Source of the DNA: Alphaproteobacteria bacterium
Lineage (GTDB): Bacteria > Pseudomonadota > Alphaproteobacteria > Micavibrionales > Micavibrionaceae
Assembly: GCA_023301785.1 (NCBI GenBank)
Contig: JALZUF010000239.1
Coordinates: 1 to 45,226 of the forward strand
DNA: 45,226 nucleotides
Direction: 5' to 3'
Positions 33,296-40,571 of the stretch are shown piece by piece. A program made the position numbers and the translations under genes. Each line of letters opens with the position of its first letter. Position 1 is the stretch's first letter. The notes beneath the pieces were generated by a model. It ran no database searches, had not been told where the DNA came from, and saw only the letters and a list, made by a program, of their open reading frames with translations.

Positions 33296-35989
33296 TTAGC
33301 CTCCCGTTATGCGTTTACCCCGCTTCCTGTACTGTCCTAACCATTCTAATTCTAGGAAAGACGCAGGTAAGTGCGAGTCTGTTGTAATTTCTAGTTCTGA
33401 GTTATCCGCTTTTTTCTTGAACGGAATCTTAAATGCTCCATCAGATACAGAAGGTTGACCTACCACATTGTTAGGGTCGCCAATAACTCTTCCGTTATAG
33501 CTGACCTCAGCACTATAGCCGTAGTCGTCTGTTATCAAAGCTTTAAAGAATCCAGTCTCCGTAAAGTGAGCAATGAACTGTTTAAGTATTAGTAATCCAC
33601 CTACCTTAACACCATCACGATCTCTCACGAAGGGCATACTAGGTTTATACCTTGAAGTGTACTTCCGTCCGAAGTGAACTGTACCACCTTCCATGTCTCT
33701 GTCTAGTGTAACCTGTCCTTCGAAGAATCCAGCAATCTTAGCCTTCATTCCGGGGTTAGGGCAACCAGCTCCTTGTACAGCTACGTAGTTTTCAATAGCG
33801 TCTACTTCGTAGTCAGGATACATAGTGTAGTTAGTACCCACAAAGTCTACCTTTTGGTCGAGATTAACCCTGTAGGTTAAACCGTCTTCAAAGTTAGAAT
33901 CTAGGTCAATGGTGTATAGTTCGTATTTGTTATTGTAGCCTGTAACAGCATACAATAAGTTGTCAACGAAGAACATGTGTAGTACCTCTAACGGGAACTT
34001 CCACTTACTCCAAGAAGACTGAACCTTCTCACCGTTTAACCATACGTACTCATAAACGTAAACTGTTTTGTTATCGTCATCTGTTCGTACAACTAATTTA
34101 CTAAAGTTGGTAGTACTGATTAACTGTTCAGGAGCACCTTTAATATACTGAGCAACGTGCTGGGTAATAGGACGAGCATCGTTAATGTCATCCTGTGTAA
34201 AGAACTCGTGTATACCTGTAAATTTACCGTACTCGTACGCGAAGAACACATTACGTCCAGCAGCAACAGGAGAGGCTCTTAAATCCGCTTCAAATTCTGT
34301 TGTCAAAACTAGAGAAGTATTTCTAGGTGTCAGAGAGTTACGTCCAAATACCACAAACTGTACATCATCAGAGAAAATAACTAAGTCTCTGTTATGAGGA
34401 GCTAGGCTCTTCAATACATAAGTACCAATAGCACTAGAAATATCAATAGGGTCATCGTCATTCAACGATATAGCAGATTGATTAAAGAAATCTAGGTGCT
34501 TGTTTGTACGAGACATAATAACATTCACGTCACTAAGCATAACCAAACGTCCTTGGAAAGCTCCCATGTCTGATATGGTGTGCCCTACAAAAGTAGGTAG
34601 CGGATTAGTTTCCTCGTCTCCTACTGCACGGTCAGCCCACTCACCCTCTCTAAAGGTAAATGTTCCGTCCTCTTCTCTTTTAAGTACGTGAGGTAGGGTA
34701 GAGCGATCTAACTCGTAAATTAAGTCAGGTGCTACAGTTTCAATCCATACACCAGAAGTACCAAATCCTTCACCTACTTCTAGCCCCTCTTCGTTCGATA
34801 AGAACTCCAAGTACCAGTTGTCAGCATCAGTTTGTTTAGATTCTGTTAAGCGTACTATGTAACCCTGCGGAGCAAAGCGCGGTATATTACCCACGTCTGT
34901 CTGCTGGTTATTTACTGCGAACATGTTAGTACCCCCGTCCCCGTCTTCTACCTCAATAGTATAAGCGTCATCTGGGTTACTGATCCGTCTAATGTATATA
35001 ACATCATCTTCTTTTTCAATAGTGAATGTACTTTTAAAATCATTGGCATCTATAAAATCTAAGTAATCACCTCTATGTAGATTGTAATCCGTTTGATAGG
35101 ATTCTGCTATAGAGGCATTGGCAGAGGCACGGTCATAAATATATTGTACTGCTGCTCTTAGTTCAGGATGATCCACCAGATTCAACTGGGCGATAATAGT
35201 ATTACAGTGTGTCATTACACTAGAGCGCGCACTAGACGCTGTAGACTTATTCGCATTACACGCAATGTTCTCTGCTACTGTACCCGTTGTACATGTATTG
35301 CTAAGATAGGAGTAATACGTCTGATATGTATTCAATGCACTGTCTAGGTTAGTCATTGCTGACGATAACGTAGAAGTTGACAAGTTGTTCAGATCGTTAT
35401 AAAGGTTTTCAGCTATGTAAGCTGTACCAATATTTGTTATGTGGCTAGCGGTAGAACCACTAGGAGTAGTATACGTAGCAGCCGCAGTGAATTCTACACC
35501 GTCATTCTCCCACGTAACATCAATCTTATAGGTACGCCCATATTGACCACCTAGCAAAAAGATTAACGATGCGTTGTCCACGTACTCTCTAGTAGTGTCC
35601 AGCATAGCAACTTCTTTAGTGGGGTCTACACAGTAGATTGAATCGTCAATCCCTGAGAACAACATCTTAGAGTTTGGTATATAGTCTGCACCGCTCTCTA
35701 CGTTTACTGTGTGCTCATTACCGTCTAGGCTGAACACCTTAATTTTGTTGTCTTGGTAAGCAATAATATACTCACCAAAAGAACCTGCATCGTAGTTATC
35801 AAAACGCCACGTACCTGTGCCTGTCAAGAGTCCCTTAATGAACTCCATCGGTCCACGTCTAGTTAAACCGTCTACTGGGTTACTAGAGAAGTTTTCTTGT
35901 ACAGTACACTGTCCCGGCAATCTTTCACGATCAGGTTGCTGACTCACCCCTTGGATGAGACTTGATATAGAACCGTCTACTTTTGACAT
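33296..35989 (-). CDS. Tail tubular protein B, T7 gp12-like
   Basis: 897 residues (T7 gp12 is 794). The start MSKVDGSISSLIQGVSQQPD with ERLPGQCTVQENFSSNPVDG is characteristic of the gp12 family. Beta-propeller-like middle. It forms the tail nozzle. Extra length lies near residues 170-310, rich in Ser/Thr/Asn. GAGGAAG upstream. Confidence 0.95.
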   Translation of the reverse strand: MSKVDGSISSLIQGVSQQPDRERLPGQCTVQENFSSNPVDGLTRRGPMEFIKGLLTGTGTWRFDNYDAGSFGEYIIAYQDNKIKVFSLDGNEHTVNVESGADYIPNSKMLFSGIDDSIYCVDPTKEVAMLDTTREYVDNASLIFLLGGQYGRTYKIDVTWENDGVEFTAAATYTTPSGSTASHITNIGTAYIAENLYNDLNNLSTSTLSSAMTNLDSALNTYQTYYSYLSNTCTTGTVAENIACNANKSTASSARSSVMTHCNTIIAQLNLVDHPELRAAVQYIYDRASANASIAESYQTDYNLHRGDYLDFIDANDFKSTFTIEKEDDVIYIRRISNPDDAYTIEVEDGDGGTNMFAVNNQQTDVGNIPRFAPQGYIVRLTESKQTDADNWYLEFLSNEEGLEVGEGFGTSGVWIETVAPDLIYELDRSTLPHVLKREEDGTFTFREGEWADRAVGDEETNPLPTFVGHTISDMGAFQGRLVMLSDVNVIMSRTNKHLDFFNQSAISLNDDDPIDISSAIGTYVLKSLAPHNRDLVIFSDDVQFVVFGRNSLTPRNTSLVLTTEFEADLRASPVAAGRNVFFAYEYGKFTGIHEFFTQDDINDARPITQHVAQYIKGAPEQLISTTNFSKLVVRTDDDNKTVYVYEYVWLNGEKVQSSWSKWKFPLEVLHMFFVDNLLYAVTGYNNKYELYTIDLDSNFEDGLTYRVNLDQKVDFVGTNYTMYPDYEVDAIENYVAVQGAGCPNPGMKAKIAGFFEGQVTLDRDMEGGTVHFGRKYTSRYKPSMPFVRDRDGVKVGGLLILKQFIAHFTETGFFKALITDDYGYSAEVSYNGRVIGDPNNVVGQPSVSDGAFKIPFKKKADNSELEITTDSHLPASFLELEWLGQYRKRGKRITGG

Positions 35990-36577
35990 TTAGCTTCCTC
36001 TCGGTATGTAAGAGCGTCTAGTTACTTCACGTAGTAGTCTGCTACCCATAGGGCTTGTGTTAATAGACACATCCTCATTAGCGAGATTCTCTCTCTGTAG
36101 GTACGCAAACGCTTCGGATTCGCGCTCTTTTAATTCTCTTACTTTATCCATGTCTCCGTCATCATCTGTGTAATGCTCTTTGACTGCTTTGGCTTCGATA
36201 TAAGCTGCTGCCATTTCAGGAAGTTCATCTATATCGAGCTGTAGTACTACCTGTACTTGAACAGCTTGCCCAATGTTATATGTATTGTTCGAACGATCAT
36301 ATAGTCGTTTACCTCTTTTTATATAAGAAGAGCGTGGATCAATAGGATCAACTGACAATGTGTTCTGAGGTACAATAACCTCGCCTGTCCCTACTTCTGG
36401 TGACAGTGTAAATGTCTCCTCGTTGAAATACCAACCACGAGACTGTATTCTCTTGTCAACGCGTTTAAGCACGTTGTTCGCTTGTATGGCTGACGGGTCA
36501 TTGCTGTCCGCAGAAGAAACTGGTGTCTCTCCGTTTACCGCTAACATAGCGTTTATAATTTCTAACCTAGTGGTCAT
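35990..36577 (-). CDS. Tail tubular protein A, T7 gp11-like
   Basis: 195 residues from the ATG at 36577 (MTTRLEIINAMLAVNGETPV), with AAGGAG seven bases upstream. A longer frame to 36622 would run through the terminator and is rejected. T7 gp11 is 196 residues. It binds the portal and starts the tail. Contains LDIDELPEMAAAYIEAKAVK, typical of the family. Confidence 0.93.
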   Translation of the reverse strand: MTTRLEIINAMLAVNGETPVSSADSNDPSAIQANNVLKRVDKRIQSRGWYFNEETFTLSPEVGTGEVIVPQNTLSVDPIDPRSSYIKRGKRLYDRSNNTYNIGQAVQVQVVLQLDIDELPEMAAAYIEAKAVKEHYTDDDGDMDKVRELKERESEAFAYLQRENLANEDVSINTSPMGSRLLREVTRRSYIPRGS

Positions 36578-36593
36578 TAAAATCTCCTTATAT

Positions 36594-36620
36594 AAAAAGA
36601 GGAGAGCCGAAGCTCCCCTC
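36594..36620 (-). terminator. Strong terminator after the capsid gene
   Basis: 9-bp stem (36599-36607 with 36612-36620, one G-U) closed by a TTCG tetraloop on the minus strand and followed by TTTTTATA. It lies between capsid and tail tube A, the same place as T-phi in T7, and should raise capsid transcript over downstream genes. Confidence 0.92.
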
Positions 36621-36630
36621 AATTATGTTA

Positions 36631-37587
36631 TTATGCTCTGTACTTGAACACTGCGCCACAAACGTCAGGACGATTGATAGCAACACCGAATGCCATGTAA
36701 GAGTCAATGAACCACTGTAGTTCTTTCTTATCATAGTAAATGTCAGATACAAGTGGGATAGTCTCACCAGCAAGTAATGAACGTGGGTGTAAGATAACTG
36801 CAACTGCATCTGATTCAGCATCAGAAACATTGTATGCGTTACCGTTAGTGTCATTAGACAAGAAGTGATCGCTGATAGCTTCTTTAGGGATACGTGGGCA
36901 AGACACAATACGTGTACCGTAAATGTGGTAAATCTTACCTTTAGCGAAATCGCCATTATCTGAGCTATAGTCACTTGAAATCAATTTGTCGTGCTTTTGT
37001 AAAGTACGGAACTGAGTAGGACGTACAAATACGACACACTCACCAATGCTGATTTCTTCTTCTTCCATCTCAACAAGAAGGCTAACAATAGCGTCTTCTA
37101 ATTTGTCTGGGTCATTCTCATCATTAGCTGCACCGAATTCTACGTTCTTACCAGCACCGATTGAATCAACGTCAGTAGGAGCAGCAGAAAGAGCACCTTT
37201 AATTGTCTGAATGATGAAGGCTTGGTCAAAGAATTTACCTTGCTCTTTACCTTGGTCTTCCGCAATCAATGAACGTACGTCAATGTCTGCTTGGAATTCA
37301 TTCAGCTTGTCTTGGTTGTTACGTGAAAGGATGATTGTGTCAACTGTGACAGAGGCACGACCATACTTAACTGTGTGTGCGTCAGGGCGTACACCAGCAG
37401 TAACTTTTTGTAATTGTGTTTTACCGATTTGACGGTTGATTAAAGTATCAGTGTTAATAACTGGCTTAACTTTAACAAACTGTTTCATTGTAGAGTTCTT
37501 AGCGAACTGGCTTTCCACCATACCGTTAAACTCTTCAATAAGCTCATCACTCGGTTGTGAGGATAGATGCGAACTATCTGTATTCAT
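36631..37587 (-). CDS. Major capsid protein, T7 gp10-like
   Basis: 318 residues (T7 gp10A 345; phiKMV-type about 335). It contains IGKTQLQKVTAGVRPD and an HK97-like mix of N-arm, long helix and beta parts. It builds the icosahedral head. Directly after the scaffold gene, with GGAGAC upstream, and followed by a strong terminator. No sign of a gp10B-type frameshift extension, as the terminator follows within 11 bp of the stop. Confidence 0.92.
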   Translation of the reverse strand: MNTDSSHLSSQPSDELIEEFNGMVESQFAKNSTMKQFVKVKPVINTDTLINRQIGKTQLQKVTAGVRPDAHTVKYGRASVTVDTIILSRNNQDKLNEFQADIDVRSLIAEDQGKEQGKFFDQAFIIQTIKGALSAAPTDVDSIGAGKNVEFGAANDENDPDKLEDAIVSLLVEMEEEEISIGECVVFVRPTQFRTLQKHDKLISSDYSSDNGDFAKGKIYHIYGTRIVSCPRIPKEAISDHFLSNDTNGNAYNVSDAESDAVAVILHPRSLLAGETIPLVSDIYYDKKELQWFIDSYMAFGVAINRPDVCGAVFKYRA

Positions 37588-37600
37588 TATTTAGTCTCCA

Positions 37601-38434
37601 TTATATGTTTTGTTTAATTCCCTCTTGGCGCATAGCCCAGAGTTTCTTACGTTCTTGTTCATAAGTACCGTTGTTGTTAGCCTTCTCGACCATCTGACCG
37701 TACTGTAAACGAGAGATTGGTTTAATACCTGAGTCACTGTTTTTCTTGTCGCCTGTAAGCAGGTCGGCTTCCACAGTTGTATCAGGATCGTTGGTATATG
37801 CGCTGTATAAATCTTTTACGCCAGCGACAATAGCTTTAGTGCTACCAGTATCAACTAGTGCTCTAATCTCAGCCATCTCCTTAGCGAACTCAGGATCAGA
37901 TTTAGCCTTTTCCTCAGCCCACGCGGACATTGCCTCGTAGTTCTCTTGACCACCAGTAAGCTCATAAGCGGCTTTCTTGTGTGCGTCAAAGGCAGCATAA
38001 GTTTTAGTCATGTAGTTCTCAGCCATAAGCATAATTTGTGTTGCTTTGTCTTCGCCTACTTTTTCAACTAGTAACTCACGATTAACCTTAGTTAAGTCCA
38101 TACTCTCTACAGCGTCACCAAATATTTCGTTAGTAACTTCTACAGGGATTTCAGAATCAACTAGAGTTTTGACTACTTGGCGTAAAGCCGGGTCTTCGTA
38201 GTCATTGTAATTTAAGTTCAGCTCTTCCTTATCGTCACCTTCATCTTCCCCCTCATCAGGTTTATCTTCTGGTGTCTCATCAGGTTTATCGCCTTCCTCT
38301 TCTTTAGATGTCTCCTCGTCAGGCGTATCGCCTTCTGGGGTTTCAACCTTAGAATCCTCATCTACAGTTTCGTCTGTAGGAGGTGTCTGATCGTCAACCA
38401 CTTCTGGGTCAACATTGTCATTTTCATCAGCCAT
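37601..38434 (-). CDS. Capsid assembly (scaffold) protein, T7 gp9-like
   Basis: 277 residues. The first 90 are almost all Asp, Glu, Pro, Lys and Thr (DENDNVDPEVVDDQTPPTDE), and the rest is helical, ending with a basic segment. It guides prohead assembly and then leaves. T7 gp9 is 307 residues, equally acidic. TAATG overlap with the portal gene. Confidence 0.92.
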   Translation of the reverse strand: MADENDNVDPEVVDDQTPPTDETVDEDSKVETPEGDTPDEETSKEEEGDKPDETPEDKPDEGEDEGDDKEELNLNYNDYEDPALRQVVKTLVDSEIPVEVTNEIFGDAVESMDLTKVNRELLVEKVGEDKATQIMLMAENYMTKTYAAFDAHKKAAYELTGGQENYEAMSAWAEEKAKSDPEFAKEMAEIRALVDTGSTKAIVAGVKDLYSAYTNDPDTTVEADLLTGDKKNSDSGIKPISRLQYGQMVEKANNNGTYEQERKKLWAMRQEGIKQNI

Positions 38435-39975
38435 TAAACTTCCTTCGCTATTTCTTTACCAGCGTCTTGTGCCATCTGGTTTGTGGTTTCTTGTTGCATC
38501 ATTGCTTTCTCTTGTGCGGCAGCAGCTTCTTGTTCAGCTTTAACCTCATCATCAGTTTTAATAAATGCAGCATAATCTAAACCTCGGTTGTTTCCAACCC
38601 AAGTCATAACATTACCCATCTTCAATCTGGCTTGTGCGCCTTCCGGCATCTGAGTAATTAAACTCAAATCCTGTGCAAACATTCTAAAGTTGTCCAAGTC
38701 ACCCATTCGGGATAACGTGTCCATACCTGTAACAATAACAGGGAAGATCGAATCATCACTGATCTTAATATCTTTACGTGAAAGAAGTAAGTGTGCGACT
38801 GGCTCTTGCCATTCCTCAGTGAATCTACTGTACACCCCACCGTATGCCATTTCTAGTTCCTGTGCTTGATAGCGAATTTCCTCAGCAGTGACGCGCTCGG
38901 CATCTCTGGTTACTGCGGAATTTAGTAGGAACGCCTGTGCAATCTGGCGAATGTAATCTTCTAGTACTTGTCGAACTTGCTGGAAGTCAAGGTGTTTGTC
39001 TGAATTAACTGAAACAATATCATCCTTACGACCAGCGTGGAATGTACCGTTAGCAGATTTATTTAATTCAACAACATCTACGACAGAACCCGGATTAACC
39101 AAGAACTTAACCGTAGCGGCAGTAATAACTCCTTCGAGTAATGCTTGCGATAGAACATCTACGGCAGCAAAAGCTCCTCGGTAGTCTTCTACCATACCTC
39201 GACCATAATGATCGCCCCGTGCTAAGTTCCATGTAAGCGGTATCCAAGGTAAATCCTTTTTCGCGTACTGGTTCTCAGAAACTTCAAGGTCAACCATGTC
39301 GGCAGCCTGACTAATTTCAAACTTTCCAGTTTCAGGGTTTAGTTTAACCTGTGTATAAAGACTAACATCGGTGCTGTCTTCGTAATCCGTATCCTTTTTG
39401 CCACTAGCTTTAAGCTTCTCCTGAACTTCCTCAGTGAAGGTTTCAAACTCTTTAACATCTCTGGTTATGAATTCAATGACTGTACCACCTACATCACGCA
39501 TGATGCAATAGTCTCTAGTACTGTATACTTGTACCTTACCCTTTTTCGGGTAGTAAACTAAAGCGTTACCTGTTACAATAAGTAACTTGGCAGCCATAGT
39601 TGCTCCGGTACGATGACCTAATTTATCTAACTGTCTTACAGTACCCTTTTCGCCAGCTACAAGAGCTTTGTCAATGTCGACTTGTGGGACTTTTGCCTTA
39701 GCAAATTTCTCTTTAAGTTCGTCATCAAGCTCTAGCTTTAAGAAGGGTCTGTATGTGGGATAGAGAGTTTCAATGAGTTTGTTACTCAAATGATTAACTG
39801 CTCTAGCTCCTACAGAATCTAAGTCTGTATCAAGCTCTTCGTTATTCACGTTAGTCGGAGCGTATAAATACGGTAGTGTCCACCGAGCGTATTTTTCGTT
39901 CCGTTCGTGTAAACTACCTTTCCGACTTTCAAGAATTTCCCATCTATGTTTTAATGAGTCTTCCTTTTCAATCAT
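38434..39975 (-). CDS. Portal (head-tail connector), T7 gp8-like
   Basis: 513 residues (T7 gp8 is 536). RWEILESRKGSLHERNEKYARWTLPYLY, split over the first 40 residues, is typical of this family, as are LTWNLARGDHYGRGMVEDY and AERVTAEEIRYQAQELE. It forms the dodecameric DNA gate. TAATG overlaps join it to the genes on both sides. Confidence 0.96.
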   Translation of the reverse strand: MIEKEDSLKHRWEILESRKGSLHERNEKYARWTLPYLYAPTNVNNEELDTDLDSVGARAVNHLSNKLIETLYPTYRPFLKLELDDELKEKFAKAKVPQVDIDKALVAGEKGTVRQLDKLGHRTGATMAAKLLIVTGNALVYYPKKGKVQVYSTRDYCIMRDVGGTVIEFITRDVKEFETFTEEVQEKLKASGKKDTDYEDSTDVSLYTQVKLNPETGKFEISQAADMVDLEVSENQYAKKDLPWIPLTWNLARGDHYGRGMVEDYRGAFAAVDVLSQALLEGVITAATVKFLVNPGSVVDVVELNKSANGTFHAGRKDDIVSVNSDKHLDFQQVRQVLEDYIRQIAQAFLLNSAVTRDAERVTAEEIRYQAQELEMAYGGVYSRFTEEWQEPVAHLLLSRKDIKISDDSIFPVIVTGMDTLSRMGDLDNFRMFAQDLSLITQMPEGAQARLKMGNVMTWVGNNRGLDYAAFIKTDDEVKAEQEAAAAQEKAMMQQETTNQMAQDAGKEIAKEV

Positions 39976-40217
39976 TAGATACTAAGTCCTCCCTTACCTA
40001 ATCCACCTAGCACGTCTTTAGTACCAGAACTGGAACTAGACGAAGTACCACCAGAGACACGTTTGTCTTTGACGGAATCAGCACCAACAACCACACTAGC
40101 ACCTGTATCGGTACGTGTACTTGGGGCTGGAGCTGCTGGGATTTCAGCTTCGGGAATTTCTGGTTGTTCAGGTCTACCAAACAAAGCGTCTGATACCTTT
40201 TCTACTACACCACCCAT
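39975..40217 (-). CDS. Small virion protein, T7 gp7.3-like
   Basis: 80 residues, with a Pro/Ala-rich middle and a Ser/Gly-rich end finishing LGGLGKGGLSI. T7 gp7.3 is similar in size, also low-complexity with a Gly/Ser end (GGGINI), and lies at the same place before the portal. Probably an ejected or tail-assembly protein. TAATG overlap with the portal. Confidence 0.7.
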   Translation of the reverse strand: MGGVVEKVSDALFGRPEQPEIPEAEIPAAPAPSTRTDTGASVVVGADSVKDKRVSGGTSSSSSSGTKDVLGGLGKGGLSI

Positions 40218-40219
40218 AA

Positions 40220-40462
40220 TTATTTCTCCTTGTTTCTAGTAAATGAGAACTTGTCCCATATACTGCTATTCAATTTACCTTCTGTTTCTCGCACAACTGA
40301 TTCTATCATATTAAGAACTTCTTGTTGTGCTGCTCTCCTCTGTATATATATCATAGGAGTATCCTCTTTAATGTCTAATGGATTAAGAGGGGGAAACATC
40401 TCCACTAAAGTATTATAGAACTCTAGGGATACTGGAGGTAATTTAATCCGTTGTATATTCAT
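40220..40462 (-). CDS. First late gene, 80-aa hypothetical protein
   Basis: Starts MNIQRIKLPPVSLEFYNTLV. Compact and helical, with FPPLNPLDIKEDTPMIYIQR in the middle. Similar genes occur just before the head genes in phiKMV-like phages; function unknown. AGGAGA upstream. It follows a 103-bp noncoding gap that probably carries the late promoter. Confidence 0.75.
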   Translation of the reverse strand: MNIQRIKLPPVSLEFYNTLVEMFPPLNPLDIKEDTPMIYIQRRAAQQEVLNMIESVVRETEGKLNSSIWDKFSFTRNKEK

Positions 40463-40475
40463 TATAATCTCCTAG

Positions 40476-40505
40476 TATATTCTATAGGGTAACGAGATTT
40501 TAAGA
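40476..40505 (-). promoter_or_regulatory. Candidate phage-RNA-polymerase promoter before the late genes
   Basis: In the only gap between RNA polymerase and the virion genes the minus strand reads TTACCCTATAGAATAT about 25 bases before the first late start. A CCCTATA core is also seen at 12039-12045 and 11944-11950, both noncoding. The CTATAG part recalls the T7 promoter core, but spacing differs. Tentative. Confidence 0.35.
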
Positions 40506-40546
40506 ACACAGGGGTTTATGCGGATTAAGTATTGAAAACATTGAAG

Positions 40547-40571
40547 AAAAAGGGTGGTACACGAGCTACCC
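40547..40571 (-). terminator. Weak terminator overlapping the RNA polymerase stop codon
   Basis: On the minus strand GGGTAGCTCGTGTACCACCC, containing the TAG stop, can form a 4-bp hairpin in two ways and is followed by TTTTTC. It could end part of the early/middle transcript before the late operon. The stem is short. Confidence 0.4.

Noticed and set aside
36578..36622. Longer start for tail tubular protein A
   Set aside because: The extension would translate the capsid terminator hairpin; the ATG at 36577 has a strong AAGGAG site.
40463..40565. Exact T7-type promoter before the late genes
   Set aside because: CTATAG is present, but the upstream spacing differs from the T7 consensus; kept only as a weak candidate.
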